From the NCBI RefSeq assembly GCF_030503635.1, contig NZ_CP129965.1:744001-808000 (forward strand): a DNA stretch of 64,000 nucleotides, given 5' to 3'. Below the pieces are notes generated by a model. That model had not been told where the DNA came from. It saw only the letters and a list, made by a program, of their open reading frames with translations, and ran no database searches. Of this stretch, positions 36,987 through 46,090 are shown piece after piece (within the stretch, counting starts at the first letter, position 1; each line of letters opens with the position of its first letter). A program made the position numbers and the translations under genes. This DNA comes from Corynebacterium sp. P3-F1. Its GTDB lineage: Bacteria; Actinomycetota; Actinomycetes; Mycobacteriales; Mycobacteriaceae.

Positions 36987-38180
36987 ATGGCTGAGAACCC
37001 AGTTCACGACCTGCTGGACCCGAAGACTGACTACTACCAGGTGTTCGCCGACATCGAAGGCGAAGACCTGGAGTGGTGGAAGAAGGCCCGCGAGTTCGGT
37101 GAGTTCGCCCGCCCCTACATCAACGAGGGTTGGGAGAAGGCCGAGTACCAGATCCCCGTCGTCGCTGAAGCCGGCAAGCGCGGTCTGTTCCGCGACGCTA
37201 TCGAGATCGAGGGTGAGCCGCACATGTCCGTGCGCGCGTCCCGCCTGATGGCCTTCGAGTTCGCACGCACCGATGCTTCCCTGGGCACCGCGTTTGGCGT
37301 CCAGGCCGGCCTGGCCATGCAGTCCATCGCCCTGTGCGGCTCCGAAGAGCAGAAGGCGAAGTACCTGAAGCCGATGTGCCACCTGGAAATCCGCGGCGCA
37401 TTCGCCCTGACGGAACCGGACCACGGCTCCGATTCCATCGCACTGGAGACCACCGCACAGCGCGAAGGCGACGAGTGGGTCATCAACGGCGAGAAGAAGT
37501 GGATCGGCCACGGCTCCGTCGGCCACATCGCCGTGGTGTGGGCACGCGACACCGAGGACGGCCAGGTCAAGGGCTTCATCGTCGACCAGGACCAGGACGG
37601 TTACGAGGCTGAGACGATTGTCGGCAAGGCGTCCCTGCGCGGCATCCCGCAGGCGCACATCAAGCTTAACGACGTCCGCGTCTCCGAGGACCGCCGCCTC
37701 CCCGGCGCCAACTCCTTCCGCGACTGCGCGAAGGTCCTGGCCGGCACCCGCGTCTCCGTCGCATGGGCGTCGCTCGGCCTGGCCACCGACTGCTACGAGA
37801 AAGCCCTGGATTACGCGCAGCGCCGCGTCCAGTTCGGCCGCCCGCTGGTGAAGAACCAGATCATCCAGCAGCGTCTCGCCGACATGCTGCAGGATCTGAC
37901 GTCGATGTTCCTGTACTGCCGCCGCCTGCTCGAGCTGGAGGAGTCCGGTCAGCTCACCGAGCAGCAGGCAGCCCTGGCGAAGGTCCACTGCACCCGCGCG
38001 GCCCGCAAGATCTCCGCTGACGCGCGCGACATGTTCGGCGGTGTGGGCATCCTGCTCGAGAACGACGTGGCCCGCCACCACGCCGACATCGAAGCCCTGC
38101 ACACCTACGAGGGCACCGACACCATGCAGTCCCTCATCGTGGGCAAGTCCATCACCGGCGTCGGCGCATTCGCCGGCTAG
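36987..38180 (+). CDS. Acyl-CoA dehydrogenase (first of a tandem pair)
   Basis: A 397-residue FAD-dependent acyl-CoA dehydrogenase, catalysing the first, alpha-beta desaturation step of beta-oxidation. It has the FAD-binding segment ALTEPDHGSDS, the KKWIGHGSVGH strand, YAQRRVQFGRPLVKNQIIQ, and the C-terminal YEGTDTMQSLIVGK with the likely catalytic Glu; this region resembles glutaryl-CoA dehydrogenase. Lack of a second Arg typical of glutaryl decarboxylation was not tested. ATG 36987 follows AGAGGGA. It is about three-quarters identical by eye to the next gene, a tandem duplication. Confidence 0.9.
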   Translation: MAENPVHDLLDPKTDYYQVFADIEGEDLEWWKKAREFGEFARPYINEGWEKAEYQIPVVAEAGKRGLFRDAIEIEGEPHMSVRASRLMAFEFARTDASLGTAFGVQAGLAMQSIALCGSEEQKAKYLKPMCHLEIRGAFALTEPDHGSDSIALETTAQREGDEWVINGEKKWIGHGSVGHIAVVWARDTEDGQVKGFIVDQDQDGYEAETIVGKASLRGIPQAHIKLNDVRVSEDRRLPGANSFRDCAKVLAGTRVSVAWASLGLATDCYEKALDYAQRRVQFGRPLVKNQIIQQRLADMLQDLTSMFLYCRRLLELEESGQLTEQQAALAKVHCTRAARKISADARDMFGGVGILLENDVARHHADIEALHTYEGTDTMQSLIVGKSITGVGAFAG

Positions 38181-38197
38181 TCCCCTCCCATCCTGAT

Positions 38198-38236
38198 GAG
38201 CTGCACCGTTTCCGGGCTCGGCCCGCGGTGCAGCTC
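38198..38236. terminator. Strong hairpin between the two acyl-CoA dehydrogenase genes
   Basis: GAGCTGCACCG (38198-38208) pairs perfectly with CGGTGCAGCTC (38226-38236), and CGGGC/GCCCG nests inside. No long T-run follows, so it may terminate partly or protect the upstream mRNA. Confidence 0.6.
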
Positions 38237-38281
38237 TATCTTGTTCCGCAACCCAAAAAGGAATTGAGAAGGAATAGAGCT

Positions 38282-39490
38282 ATGACTCAAACAGAAGAGA
38301 ACCGCTCCGGAGTCGCCGCGCTCCTCGACCCGAAGACCGACTACTACCAGGTATTCGCGGATGTCGACGGCGAGGACTTGGAGTGGTGGAAGAAGGCCCG
38401 CGAGTTCATGGAGTTTGCGCGCCCCTCCCTCAACGAGACGTGGGAGAAGGCCGAGTACAACATCCCGGGTGTGGAGGAAGCCGCGCGCCGCGGTCTTGTC
38501 ACCGACGGCATCGAGATCGATGGCGAAACCACCACGTCGATCCGCGCGAACCGCCTCATCCAGATGGAGCTGGCGCGTACCGACGCCTCTACCGCCACCG
38601 CCCACATTGTGCAGTCCGGTCTGGCGATGCGCTCGATTTCCGAGTGCGGCTCCGAGGAGCAGAAAGCCAAGTACTTGGGCCCGATGTCCCGCATGGAGAT
38701 CCGCGGCGGTTTCGCGCTGACGGAGCCGGACCACGGTTCCGACTCGATCGGCCTGGAGACGTCCGCACGCCGCGACGGCGACGAGTGGGTCATCAACGGC
38801 GAGAAGAAGTGGATCGGCCACGGCTCGGTCGGCCACATCGCGATCATCTGGGCACGGGACGAGGAAGACGGAGAGGTCAAGGGCTTCATCGTCGACCAGG
38901 ATCAAGAGGGGTACGAGGCTGAGACGATCGTCGGCAAGGCATCTCTGCGCGGCATTCCGCAGGCGCACATCAAGCTTAACGACGTCCGCGTCTCCGACGA
39001 CCGCCGCCTCCCCAACTCCCACTCCTTCCGGGACACCGCCCGCGTGCTGACCGGCACCCGCATCGCTGTCGCATGGGTCGCACTGGGCATGGCGATCGAC
39101 TGCTACGAGAAGGCTCTGGGCTACGCCCAGCGCCGCGTCCAGTTCGGTCGCCCGCTGGTGAAAAACCAGATCATCCAGCAGCGTCTGGCGGACATGCTGC
39201 AGGAAGTCACTTCGATGGCGCTGTACTGCCGCCGTCTCCTCGAGCTGGAAGAGGCAGGCGAGCTCAACGAGAAGCAGGCAGCCCTGGCCAAGGTGCACAA
39301 CACCCGCGGCGCACGCAAGGTCTCCGCCGACGCGCGCGACATGTTCGGCGGCGTGGGCATCTTGCTCGAAAACGATGTGGCACGCCACCACGCAGACATC
39401 GAATCCCTGCACACCTACGAGGGCACTGACACCATGCAGTCCCTTATTGTGGGCAAGTCCATCACCGGCGTGTCTGCGTACCGTTCGTAA
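38282..39490 (+). CDS. Acyl-CoA dehydrogenase (second of a tandem pair)
   Basis: A 402-residue paralogue of the preceding enzyme with the same landmarks: ALTEPDHGSDS, the KKWIGHGSVGH strand, FGRPLVKNQIIQQRL, HTYEGTDTMQ. It differs in the N-terminus and in the substrate-pocket stretch (residues about 60-110). Some DNA stretches are almost identical (37471-37517 against 38781-38827), which argues for a recent duplication or gene conversion. ATG 38282 follows GAAGGA. The acyl chain preference is unknown. Confidence 0.9.
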   Translation: MTQTEENRSGVAALLDPKTDYYQVFADVDGEDLEWWKKAREFMEFARPSLNETWEKAEYNIPGVEEAARRGLVTDGIEIDGETTTSIRANRLIQMELARTDASTATAHIVQSGLAMRSISECGSEEQKAKYLGPMSRMEIRGGFALTEPDHGSDSIGLETSARRDGDEWVINGEKKWIGHGSVGHIAIIWARDEEDGEVKGFIVDQDQEGYEAETIVGKASLRGIPQAHIKLNDVRVSDDRRLPNSHSFRDTARVLTGTRIAVAWVALGMAIDCYEKALGYAQRRVQFGRPLVKNQIIQQRLADMLQEVTSMALYCRRLLELEEAGELNEKQAALAKVHNTRGARKVSADARDMFGGVGILLENDVARHHADIESLHTYEGTDTMQSLIVGKSITGVSAYRS

Positions 39491-39524
39491 CGCTGCGACA
39501 CCTGAGGCCCTTTTCAGGCACACC

Positions 39525-39569
39525 GAAAGACCGCTTTAGCTCTGGTTTTCTGGAGCTAGGGCGGCTTTC
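39525..39569 (+). terminator. Terminator after the acyl-CoA dehydrogenases
   Basis: GAAAG(A)CCGC (39525-39534) pairs with GCGGCTTTC (39561-39569), with AGCTC/GAGCT inside. A smaller hairpin CCTGA/TCAGG (39501-39516) precedes it. Confidence 0.7.
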
Positions 39570-39606
39570 GTCATGCTTCTACCTGGCGTGATCCTCCCGG
39601 CGTGAT

Positions 39607-39810
39607 CTATTTCTGCGGCGGGTCGGGCCCGAACAGAGTCGTCATCGCGCCATACCGGTGGTGAGTTCGCGGCACAGGTGTTCCGCGCGGCGACACCCAG
39701 ACGGGCGTTCCCTTCCGCATTTCGATGCGACCTCGTTTGGAACGCGCCGGATCGTCGTCGTTGACGCGGTTGTGATAGGTGCACATCGGTGCGAGGTTCG
39801 CGATGTTGGT
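39607..39810 (-). pseudogene. C-terminal remnant of an HNH endonuclease (DUF222-type)
   Basis: A 67-codon minus-strand stretch reads NIANLAPMCTYHNRVNDDD, then RGRIEMRKGTPVWVSPRGT and HHRYGAMTTLFG before a stop. This is the C-terminal HNH part of the corynebacterial family of mobile-element-associated nucleases. The N-terminal 300-400 residues and start are absent. Confidence 0.75.
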
Positions 39811-39818
39811 CTCCCCTC

Positions 39819-39905
39819 ATCTCCGCCTCCAAGGAGGTCTGGGAGGACTCCCGCGAGGAGCACGACTCGGTGGAAGAAGCCTTCGCCGAGATGGAGTGCG
39901 GCTAG
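39819..39905 (+). pseudogene. Plus-strand C-terminal coding scrap
   Basis: A frame reading ISASKEVWEDSREEH, DSVEEAFAEMECG and a stop has good coding composition but no start, and adjoins the HNH remnant. It is probably the tail of another deleted gene. The parent is not recognised. Confidence 0.4.
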
Positions 39906-39911
39906 CCGCCG

Positions 39912-40208
39912 TTAGGATTTCAGCATCCGGGCGATGGCCTCTGATGCTTCCGTGATCTTGTGCTCGGCGTCCTTGCCGCTTGCCACGGCCTCCGTCACGC
40001 AGTGCTTGAGGTGGTCTTGCAGCAGCGCCACCGCGACGTTCTCAAGCGCGGAGTTGACCGCGCTGATTTGGGTGATGATGTCAATGCAGTACTTCTCTTC
40101 CTCGATCATGCGCTGCAGCCCTCGGGTTTGCCCCTCGATGCGCTTGAGCCTGGTGAGATAGCGGTCCTTGTCGCTGATGTAGCCGTGGTGTTCGGATGCT
40201 GGTTCCAT
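39912..40208 (-). CDS. csoR: Copper-sensing repressor CsoR
   Basis: A 98-residue CsoR/RcnR-family repressor, an all-helical tetramer that leaves DNA when Cu(I) binds. The metal ligands Cys41, His66 and Cys70 have the spacing of M. tuberculosis CsoR (36/61/65). ATG 40208 lies 10 bp after the copB stop, so the sensor is co-transcribed with the pump it controls. An operator lies upstream of copB. Confidence 0.92.
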   Translation of the reverse strand: MEPASEHHGYISDKDRYLTRLKRIEGQTRGLQRMIEEEKYCIDIITQISAVNSALENVAVALLQDHLKHCVTEAVASGKDAEHKITEASEAIARMLKS

Positions 40209-40218
40209 GCTGGCCTTT

Positions 40219-42261
40219 TTACGCGTTGTCGAGGATGCGCGACGTGCTTGCCTCTGGGGAGAGGTCAAGGCGCCGCAGGAGCTGGGCGTTCAGCGCCACG
40301 ATCACTGTCGAGGCGGACATGAGGATCGCGCCCACGCTCATCGGCATCACGAACCCGATGGGCGCGAGTACGCCGGCCGCGAGTGGCACCGCAGCGAGGT
40401 TGTAACCCGCCGCCCACCAGAGGTTTTGCCGCATTTTCTTGTAAGTCTCGCGGGATAGGTCGATGACCGACAGCACCGAGCGCGGATCCGACGACGCGAG
40501 GATGACCCCCGCGGAGCCGATCGCTACGTCAGTGCCGGCGCCGATGGCGATGCCGACATCCGCCTGCGCCAGCGACGGGGCGTCGTTCACACCGTCGCCG
40601 ACCATGGCCACCGTGCGGCCCTCGCCCTGCAGCTCGGAAACCTTGGCTGCCTTGTCCTCCGGGCGCACACCCGCGTAGACGCGATCGATGCCGAGCTCCG
40701 CGGCAACAGACTCGGCGACGGCTTCGGCGTCGCCGGTGATCATGACGACCTCGACGCCGGCGGCGTGCAGCGCCTTGACCGCGTCGAAGGATTCCGCGCG
40801 GATCTTGTCGGCGAGGCGCAGGGCGCCGATGACGTGGCCGTCGGCAAGCACATGCAGGATGATCGCTCCCTCCTCGCGCCAGGTGTCCGCCACCTCGAGC
40901 TCGTCCGCGCCGTGCTCCTCGAGCAGGTACGGACCGCCCACCTCGATCACGGCGCCATGGACCGTGGCGCTCACGCCGACAGCCGGAGAGGAGGAGAAGT
41001 CGGTGGCGTGGGGTACCTCCAGCGCCTGGGACTCAGCCGCGCCGACGATGGCGCGGGCCAGCGGGTGCTCACTGTCCGACTCGGCTGCGGCGGCGAGTGC
41101 GAGCAGCTCTTCGTCGCTGTAGCCCTGGGTGGGCTCCACTGCGGTGACGGTGGGTTCGCCCTCGCTCAGGGTGCCGGTCTTGTCGAACAGCACGGCGTCG
41201 ACGTTGCGCATGGACTCCAGTGCGAGGCGGTCCTTGATCAGCACCCCGCCGCGGGCGGCGCGCTCTGTTGCAATGGACACCACAAGCGGGATCGCGAGGC
41301 CCAGCGCGTGGGGGCAGGCGATGACCATCACGGTGATGGTGCGCTCCACCGCTGCATCGGGCCGACCGAGCAGGCTCCACACCACCGCCGTGATTACGGC
41401 GGCGCCGATGGTGAACCAGAACAGCCAACCTGCAGCGGTGTCGGCGAGGCGCTGGGCGCGTGACGACGACGCCTGCGCATGCTCGACCAGCTGCTGAATC
41501 CCGGCGAGCGCGGTGTCGTCGCCGGTGGCGGTGACCTCCACGCGCAACCCCGAATCGGTCGCGATGGTGCCGGCCACCACGTGCTCGCCGGGTTCGCGGC
41601 GAACGGTCTTCGACTCGCCGGTGACCATGGACTCATCCATCGCCGCGCTGCCGTCCACAATCACGCCATCTGCCGGCACCGACGAACCCGGACGGACGAT
41701 GACCACGTCGCCGACCTCGAGTTCCGCCGGGGCGATCTTGACAATGTCGTCACCGTTGACCTTCTCCGCCTCGTCCGGGAGCAGCGCCGCGAGCGAGTCG
41801 AGCGCCGAGGTGGTCTGGGCCAGCGAGCGCATCTCAATCCAGTGGCCCAGCAGCATGATCACCACAAGCAGGGCGAGCTCCCACCAGAAGTCCAAGGTGT
41901 GCGAAAGCACCCCGAGGCTGGACAGCCACGACGCCACGAAGGCGACGGTGATGGCGAGCCCGATCAGCAGCATCATGCCGGGTTGGCGCTGGCGGATCTC
42001 GTCAACTGCCCCGGTGAGGAACGGCCACCCGCCCCAGAAGTAGATCACCGTGCCAAGGACGGGGGAGACCCACGGCACCCACGAGGCATCGGGCAGGGAG
42101 TAGCCGATGAGCTCAGCGAACATCGCATTGAAACCGACGACCGGGATGGACAGCGCGAGCATGATCCAGAACAGCCGGCGGAACTGGACGACGTGGTCGC
42201 CGTGGTCGTGCTGTTGGTGGTGTTGGTGTTGGTGCTGTTCGTGCGTGTCGTGGTCGTGCAC
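40219..42261 (-). CDS. copB: Copper-exporting P1B-type ATPase, CopB class
   Basis: A 680-residue P1B ATPase. The N-terminus has ten histidines in the first 23 residues and no HMA (CXXC) domain. The intramembrane metal motif is CPH (Cys316-Pro-His318), as in CopB-type P1B-3 pumps. Catalytic DKTGT has the phosphorylated Asp near residue 360; TGES in the actuator and GDGVNDAP in the hinge are present. It exports copper (or Ag). The start is GTG 42261 with AAGGAG 12 nt upstream. It is co-transcribed with csoR. Confidence 0.92.
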   Translation of the reverse strand: MHDHDTHEQHQHQHHQQHDHGDHVVQFRRLFWIMLALSIPVVGFNAMFAELIGYSLPDASWVPWVSPVLGTVIYFWGGWPFLTGAVDEIRQRQPGMMLLIGLAITVAFVASWLSSLGVLSHTLDFWWELALLVVIMLLGHWIEMRSLAQTTSALDSLAALLPDEAEKVNGDDIVKIAPAELEVGDVVIVRPGSSVPADGVIVDGSAAMDESMVTGESKTVRREPGEHVVAGTIATDSGLRVEVTATGDDTALAGIQQLVEHAQASSSRAQRLADTAAGWLFWFTIGAAVITAVVWSLLGRPDAAVERTITVMVIACPHALGLAIPLVVSIATERAARGGVLIKDRLALESMRNVDAVLFDKTGTLSEGEPTVTAVEPTQGYSDEELLALAAAAESDSEHPLARAIVGAAESQALEVPHATDFSSSPAVGVSATVHGAVIEVGGPYLLEEHGADELEVADTWREEGAIILHVLADGHVIGALRLADKIRAESFDAVKALHAAGVEVVMITGDAEAVAESVAAELGIDRVYAGVRPEDKAAKVSELQGEGRTVAMVGDGVNDAPSLAQADVGIAIGAGTDVAIGSAGVILASSDPRSVLSVIDLSRETYKKMRQNLWWAAGYNLAAVPLAAGVLAPIGFVMPMSVGAILMSASTVIVALNAQLLRRLDLSPEASTSRILDNA

Positions 42262-42304
42262 GGCTGGTCAACTCCTTGTCGTCGGATGTCTCTGGTGTCA
42301 ACGG

Positions 42305-42323
42305 TATACCCTAGGGGGGTATA
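42305..42323 (-). promoter_or_regulatory. CsoR operator of copB-csoR
   Basis: TATACCCTAGGGGGGTATA is a near-palindrome with the C/G-rich core and TATA flanks typical of CsoR boxes. It lies 44 bp upstream of the copB start and probably overlaps the promoter's -10 region. Confidence 0.75.
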
Positions 42324-42395
42324 TGGCAAGGGGCGAGCGCGTGCAGGCGGGAAGCGTCCATGGGGATTAGACGCGCGTCCGGAAGGCTCGGTTCC

Positions 42396-42552
42396 CTAGA
42401 CGGTGCGGAAGCCCACCGGAGTGATCACCGCGTCGACCGGGACGTCGTACGCTTCAGGTCGAAGCCGGCATCGAGTGCGGCCTCACGGTCGAAATCGGCG
42501 AGCGCGTCCACGATGCTGCCAGTCAGCGTCTGGAGCAGTCCGGAGAAGTTCA
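42396..42552 (-). pseudogene. Short frameshifted remnant upstream of fadB
   Basis: A minus-strand frame reads MNFSGLLQTL, DALADFDREAALDAGFDLK. One frame over, it continues AYDVPVDAVITPVGFRTV to a stop at 42396-42398, so the two parts appear to be one sequence broken by a frameshift. The family is not recognised. The rest of the gap (42262-42686) shows only the CsoR operator. Confidence 0.4.
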
Positions 42553-42686
42553 TGGTCTGGACGCTACTGGCGCGCAAGCGGAATCGGAAGGAAAGTTTGC
42601 GTACTTCAGTACGCAAAACCGGCGTTCCGCACGATGTCGAATGCGGAATGCCGGTCTGGGGGGGGGCGGCTGCCCCCGTCAGCTGC

Positions 42687-44888
42687 CTAGTTGTTCAGCG
42701 GCTTGCGGGTCGTCGCCATGGAAACGGCGCGGTCGTGGTTTTCCTGACGCTGGAGCACCTCGGTCGCGGCGTCGACCTGGCGCTGGGCCAGCTCGTCCTC
42801 AGTCGCGGTGCCCTCGCCGGTGTAGACCTTGGCCAGAGCCTCGCCGATGGCCTTGTCCGTCTCGGAGCCGTCGGTGAACTCGAGCGCCTCAGATGTGAGG
42901 GGGAGTTCGGCGTCGGCGGGGGCGGTGTAGCCCTCGGCGAGCTTCTTCACCAGCTCGAGGGCGCCCTCGACGACGTGGTCCGGGGACTGGATGACCTCGT
43001 CGTTCTCGCGCCAGAAGTCGACGTTGACCGCCGGGACCGGCTTGACGTTGAGCAGCACGCCGTATGCGGTGGCGTGGGGGTTCGGCGCACCCAGGTCCAC
43101 CAGGCGCTCCAGCAAGCGCACCGGACCGGACCATGCCGGGAACAGGCCAACGTTGCGCTCCGGGAAGCCCACGCGGGTCTCGGCGTGGATCACGGAGGCG
43201 TCGGTGTGCAGGAGCAGCTCCATGCCGCCACCGAGAGCGACGCCGCGAACAGCGCCGACGACCGGGTACGGCGCCACACGCGCGCCGTGAAGGCCGTCAA
43301 TGCCCTGCTTGATGGTGCAAGCCAGCTCCTCGCGGTCGCCCTCCGGACCAGACAGCTTCGCCAGCGTACCCAGGTCTGCGCCTGCGGAGAATGCGCGCTC
43401 CTCGTCGTTAGCGATGACAAGGCCCTTGAGGTCCCACTCCGGCGCGTGCGTCCACAGCTCGGTGACGTTGTTCGAGTTGGAGTTCATCGGGGTCTTGTAC
43501 ACGAAGACACCGAAGCCGGCGTAATCGCCCTCGGTCAGCTTGTACACCGTAGCGTCGTCGTTGCCGGCAATCTCCTCGGCACCGGCGACCAACTCCGCAA
43601 CGCGGATGACGCCTTCGCGGTTCGGCAGGTCGGTCAGCTGACCGTTCGTGCCCAGCACCTTGCCGTCGGCGTAGAAGCCACCGGCCTGCTTGGCGGACTC
43701 GAGGAGGGCGGGCACGTCGCCGTCGAAAAGCGATGCGACGTAATCGATGCCGATGGAATCTGCGAGCTCGAACGGGCCCTTCTTCCAGCCGTAACCGAGC
43801 TGCATCGCGATGTCGATCTGGTCGACGGTGTCCGTGATCTCAGGCGCGGTGTCGCAGCAGTACTTGATGAAGACCTTGAAGACTTCCTTCGCGTACTCGC
43901 CCTCCGGAGTGCCGGAATCCATGAGTTCCTTGGCGTCCTTCGGAACCTCGAACTTCTCCTTCGGGCGGTAGTCGCCCGCCTCAAAGTCGTAGGCCTCGTC
44001 GCGGCCGCGGTAGAAACCGGACTCCGCGGTGCGGCCGGTGAAGCCCTTGTCCAGCAGCGTTTTGAACTCGTCGCGCTCGACGATGTTGTAGTCGTGGTAC
44101 GCGTCGGACTGCGGCAGAGCCTTGAGCAGGGATCCCCAGATGCCCGGGACAAGCTGAATGCCCACGTAGTCGAAGAGGCCGAAGATGCCGGTGCGCGGCA
44201 CGCCGAACGGGCGACCGAAGGCAACGTCCGCCTGCTCCGGCTTGATGCCCTGGTCGAAGGCGGTCTTCGCGCCGACAGCCATCCAGAAGTTACCGATGCG
44301 GTTAGCGATGAAGCCCGGGGTATCGCGGCAGTCCACGACGACCTTGCCCATTTGGCGCTCGAGGACGTGGTGCATCTGCTCGTTGATCTCGGCCGACGTC
44401 TCCGGGCCCTCGACATACTCCACCAGGCGCATTACGCGCGGCGGGTTGAAGAAGTGAGTGATGGAGAAGTCGCGCTTGAACTCCTCGCTTGCCTCGCCCA
44501 ACAGGACCTCCAGCGGAATGGTGGAGGTGTTGGAGGACACCGGGGTGCCCGGCTTGCGGTGGGCGTCGACCTTGGCGAAGGTGTCGCGCTTGACGTTGAT
44601 ATCCTCGAAGACGGCCTCGACAATCCAGTCGACCTCGCCGAGGCGGTCAAGATGGTCCTCGGTGTTGCCCGGGGTGACCAGCTTCGCGTACTCGGGGCGC
44701 TGGAAGCCGTGGCGCTTCAGCTGGGTGTCGATGCCGTTCTGAGCCCGACCGTCGCGGTTGTCGCCATCCTCGAGCGGGAGATCGAGGAGGTGGACCTTGA
44801 TGCCTGCATTGGCCATGTGCGCGGCGATACCGGCACCCATGGAGCCGGCGCCGAGCACTGCTGCGGTGGTGATGTCTTTAGCTGCCAT
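42687..44888 (-). CDS. fadB: Multifunctional 3-hydroxyacyl-CoA dehydrogenase / enoyl-CoA hydratase
   Basis: A 733-residue fused enzyme doing the two middle steps of beta-oxidation. The dehydrogenase half comes first, with NAD-binding GAGSMGAGIAAH (about residues 13-24), STIPLEVL and HFFNPPRVMRLVE. The crotonase half is C-terminal (about 440-690), with ERAFSAGADLG and GVALGGGMELLL and its Glu. This order is that of the FadN group, opposite to E. coli FadB. ATG 44888 is 3 bp from the thiolase stop, so the two are one operon. Confidence 0.93.
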   Translation of the reverse strand: MAAKDITTAAVLGAGSMGAGIAAHMANAGIKVHLLDLPLEDGDNRDGRAQNGIDTQLKRHGFQRPEYAKLVTPGNTEDHLDRLGEVDWIVEAVFEDINVKRDTFAKVDAHRKPGTPVSSNTSTIPLEVLLGEASEEFKRDFSITHFFNPPRVMRLVEYVEGPETSAEINEQMHHVLERQMGKVVVDCRDTPGFIANRIGNFWMAVGAKTAFDQGIKPEQADVAFGRPFGVPRTGIFGLFDYVGIQLVPGIWGSLLKALPQSDAYHDYNIVERDEFKTLLDKGFTGRTAESGFYRGRDEAYDFEAGDYRPKEKFEVPKDAKELMDSGTPEGEYAKEVFKVFIKYCCDTAPEITDTVDQIDIAMQLGYGWKKGPFELADSIGIDYVASLFDGDVPALLESAKQAGGFYADGKVLGTNGQLTDLPNREGVIRVAELVAGAEEIAGNDDATVYKLTEGDYAGFGVFVYKTPMNSNSNNVTELWTHAPEWDLKGLVIANDEERAFSAGADLGTLAKLSGPEGDREELACTIKQGIDGLHGARVAPYPVVGAVRGVALGGGMELLLHTDASVIHAETRVGFPERNVGLFPAWSGPVRLLERLVDLGAPNPHATAYGVLLNVKPVPAVNVDFWRENDEVIQSPDHVVEGALELVKKLAEGYTAPADAELPLTSEALEFTDGSETDKAIGEALAKVYTGEGTATEDELAQRQVDAATEVLQRQENHDRAVSMATTRKPLNN

Positions 44889-44891
44889 TGA

Positions 44892-46043
44892 TTAAACCTC
44901 CAGAATAAGTGCGATGCCCTGGCCGCCGCCGATGCAGGCGGTGACGAGGCCGTAGCCGCCGCCAGCGTTCTTGAGCTGGTGGATGAGCTTGGTGGTCAAG
45001 ACGACGCCGGTGGCGCCGATCGGGTGGCCGAGCGCGATGGCGCCGCCCTGGATGTTGGTCTTGTCGTTGTCGAATCCGAGCTGGTCCGCGACGGCGATGC
45101 ACTGTGCGGCGAAGGCCTCGTTGGATTCGATGAGCTTGATGTCGTTCAGGGACAGACCGGCCTTGTCCAGTGCCTTCGGCACAGCGGCGACGGGGCCGAG
45201 ACCCATGGTGGCCGGGTCGCAGCCCGCGACACCCCAGGAGACGATCTTGGCCAGCGGCTCCAGCCCGAATTCCTTCAGGCCGGACTCGGTGGTCATGACG
45301 GTGGCTGCCGCTGCGTCGTTGATGCCGGAGGAGTTACCGGCGGTGACGGTGCCGTCCTTCTTGAAGGTCGGGCGCAGGCTGCCGAGCTTCTCCAGGGTGG
45401 TCTGGCGCGGGTGCTCGTCGGTGGTAAAGTCGCCGACCGGGACGATCTGCTCCTCGAATTCACCATTCGCGATCGCCGCTGCTGCGCGCTCCTGGGACTG
45501 CAGGGCGTACTCGTCCTGACGCTCGCGGGAAATGCCGTACTTCGCCGCGATGTTCTCCGCGGTGATGCCCATGCCGCCGTTGCCCATCGGGTCGGTCAGT
45601 GCACCGGTGAGCCAGTCGATCAGGCGGCCGTCACCCATCTTGCGGCCCTGACGCATGCCCTCGACGGAGTACGGCGCTTGGGACATGACCTCGACACCGC
45701 CGGCGATGGACAGCTTCGCGTCACCGGTGATGAGCTGCTGGGCGGCGGAGATGATGGCCTGCACACCGGAGCCGCAGAGACGGTTCACGCCGTAGGCGTG
45801 GGAGCTCTTCGGCAGGCCCGCCTCGAGCGCGACCGCGCGGGAAGTGTAGTTGTCGCGCGGGATCGTGGTGACCACGTTGGCCCACACGGAGGAGTCGAAG
45901 TTCTCGGCCGGAACGCCGGATTCTTCGATGACGACCTTAGCGACGTGGGTGCCAAGGTCGATGGTCGCCATACGCGACAGCGAACCGCCGAACGTGCCGA
46001 CGGGCGAGCGCTTGGCCTGGGTGATGTAAATAGGCTCAGACAT
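44892..46043 (-). CDS. fadA: Acetyl-CoA acyltransferase (3-ketoacyl-CoA thiolase)
   Basis: A 383-residue thiolase performing the final cleavage of beta-oxidation. The nucleophile Cys lies in NRLCGSGVQAI (about residue 88), the second active-site region is NEAFAAQ, and the C-terminal GGGQGIALILE holds the last Cys-equivalent loop. In many thiolases that loop has CIGGGQG; here ACIGGGQG supplies the catalytic Cys. ATG 46043 follows GGAGAT. It is upstream gene of the fadA-fadB operon. Confidence 0.93.
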   Translation of the reverse strand: MSEPIYITQAKRSPVGTFGGSLSRMATIDLGTHVAKVVIEESGVPAENFDSSVWANVVTTIPRDNYTSRAVALEAGLPKSSHAYGVNRLCGSGVQAIISAAQQLITGDAKLSIAGGVEVMSQAPYSVEGMRQGRKMGDGRLIDWLTGALTDPMGNGGMGITAENIAAKYGISRERQDEYALQSQERAAAAIANGEFEEQIVPVGDFTTDEHPRQTTLEKLGSLRPTFKKDGTVTAGNSSGINDAAAATVMTTESGLKEFGLEPLAKIVSWGVAGCDPATMGLGPVAAVPKALDKAGLSLNDIKLIESNEAFAAQCIAVADQLGFDNDKTNIQGGAIALGHPIGATGVVLTTKLIHQLKNAGGGYGLVTACIGGGQGIALILEV

Positions 46044-46084
46044 GGATCTCCTTCATCGATTGTGCTGGATTACACATCCCCACA

Positions 46085-46090
46085 ATTATA
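46085..46090 (-). promoter_or_regulatory. -10 box (TATAAT) of the fadA-fadB operon
   Basis: A perfect TATAAT on the minus strand, 41 bp upstream of the thiolase ATG. Several TGTGATC-like words surround it and may bind a regulator; none is a full GlxR site. Confidence 0.55.

Noticed and set aside
42360..44891. Plus-strand open frame of 843 codons
   Set aside because: Opposite fadB over its full length, and its translation is a low-complexity Leu/Val/Asp-rich sequence without a domain.
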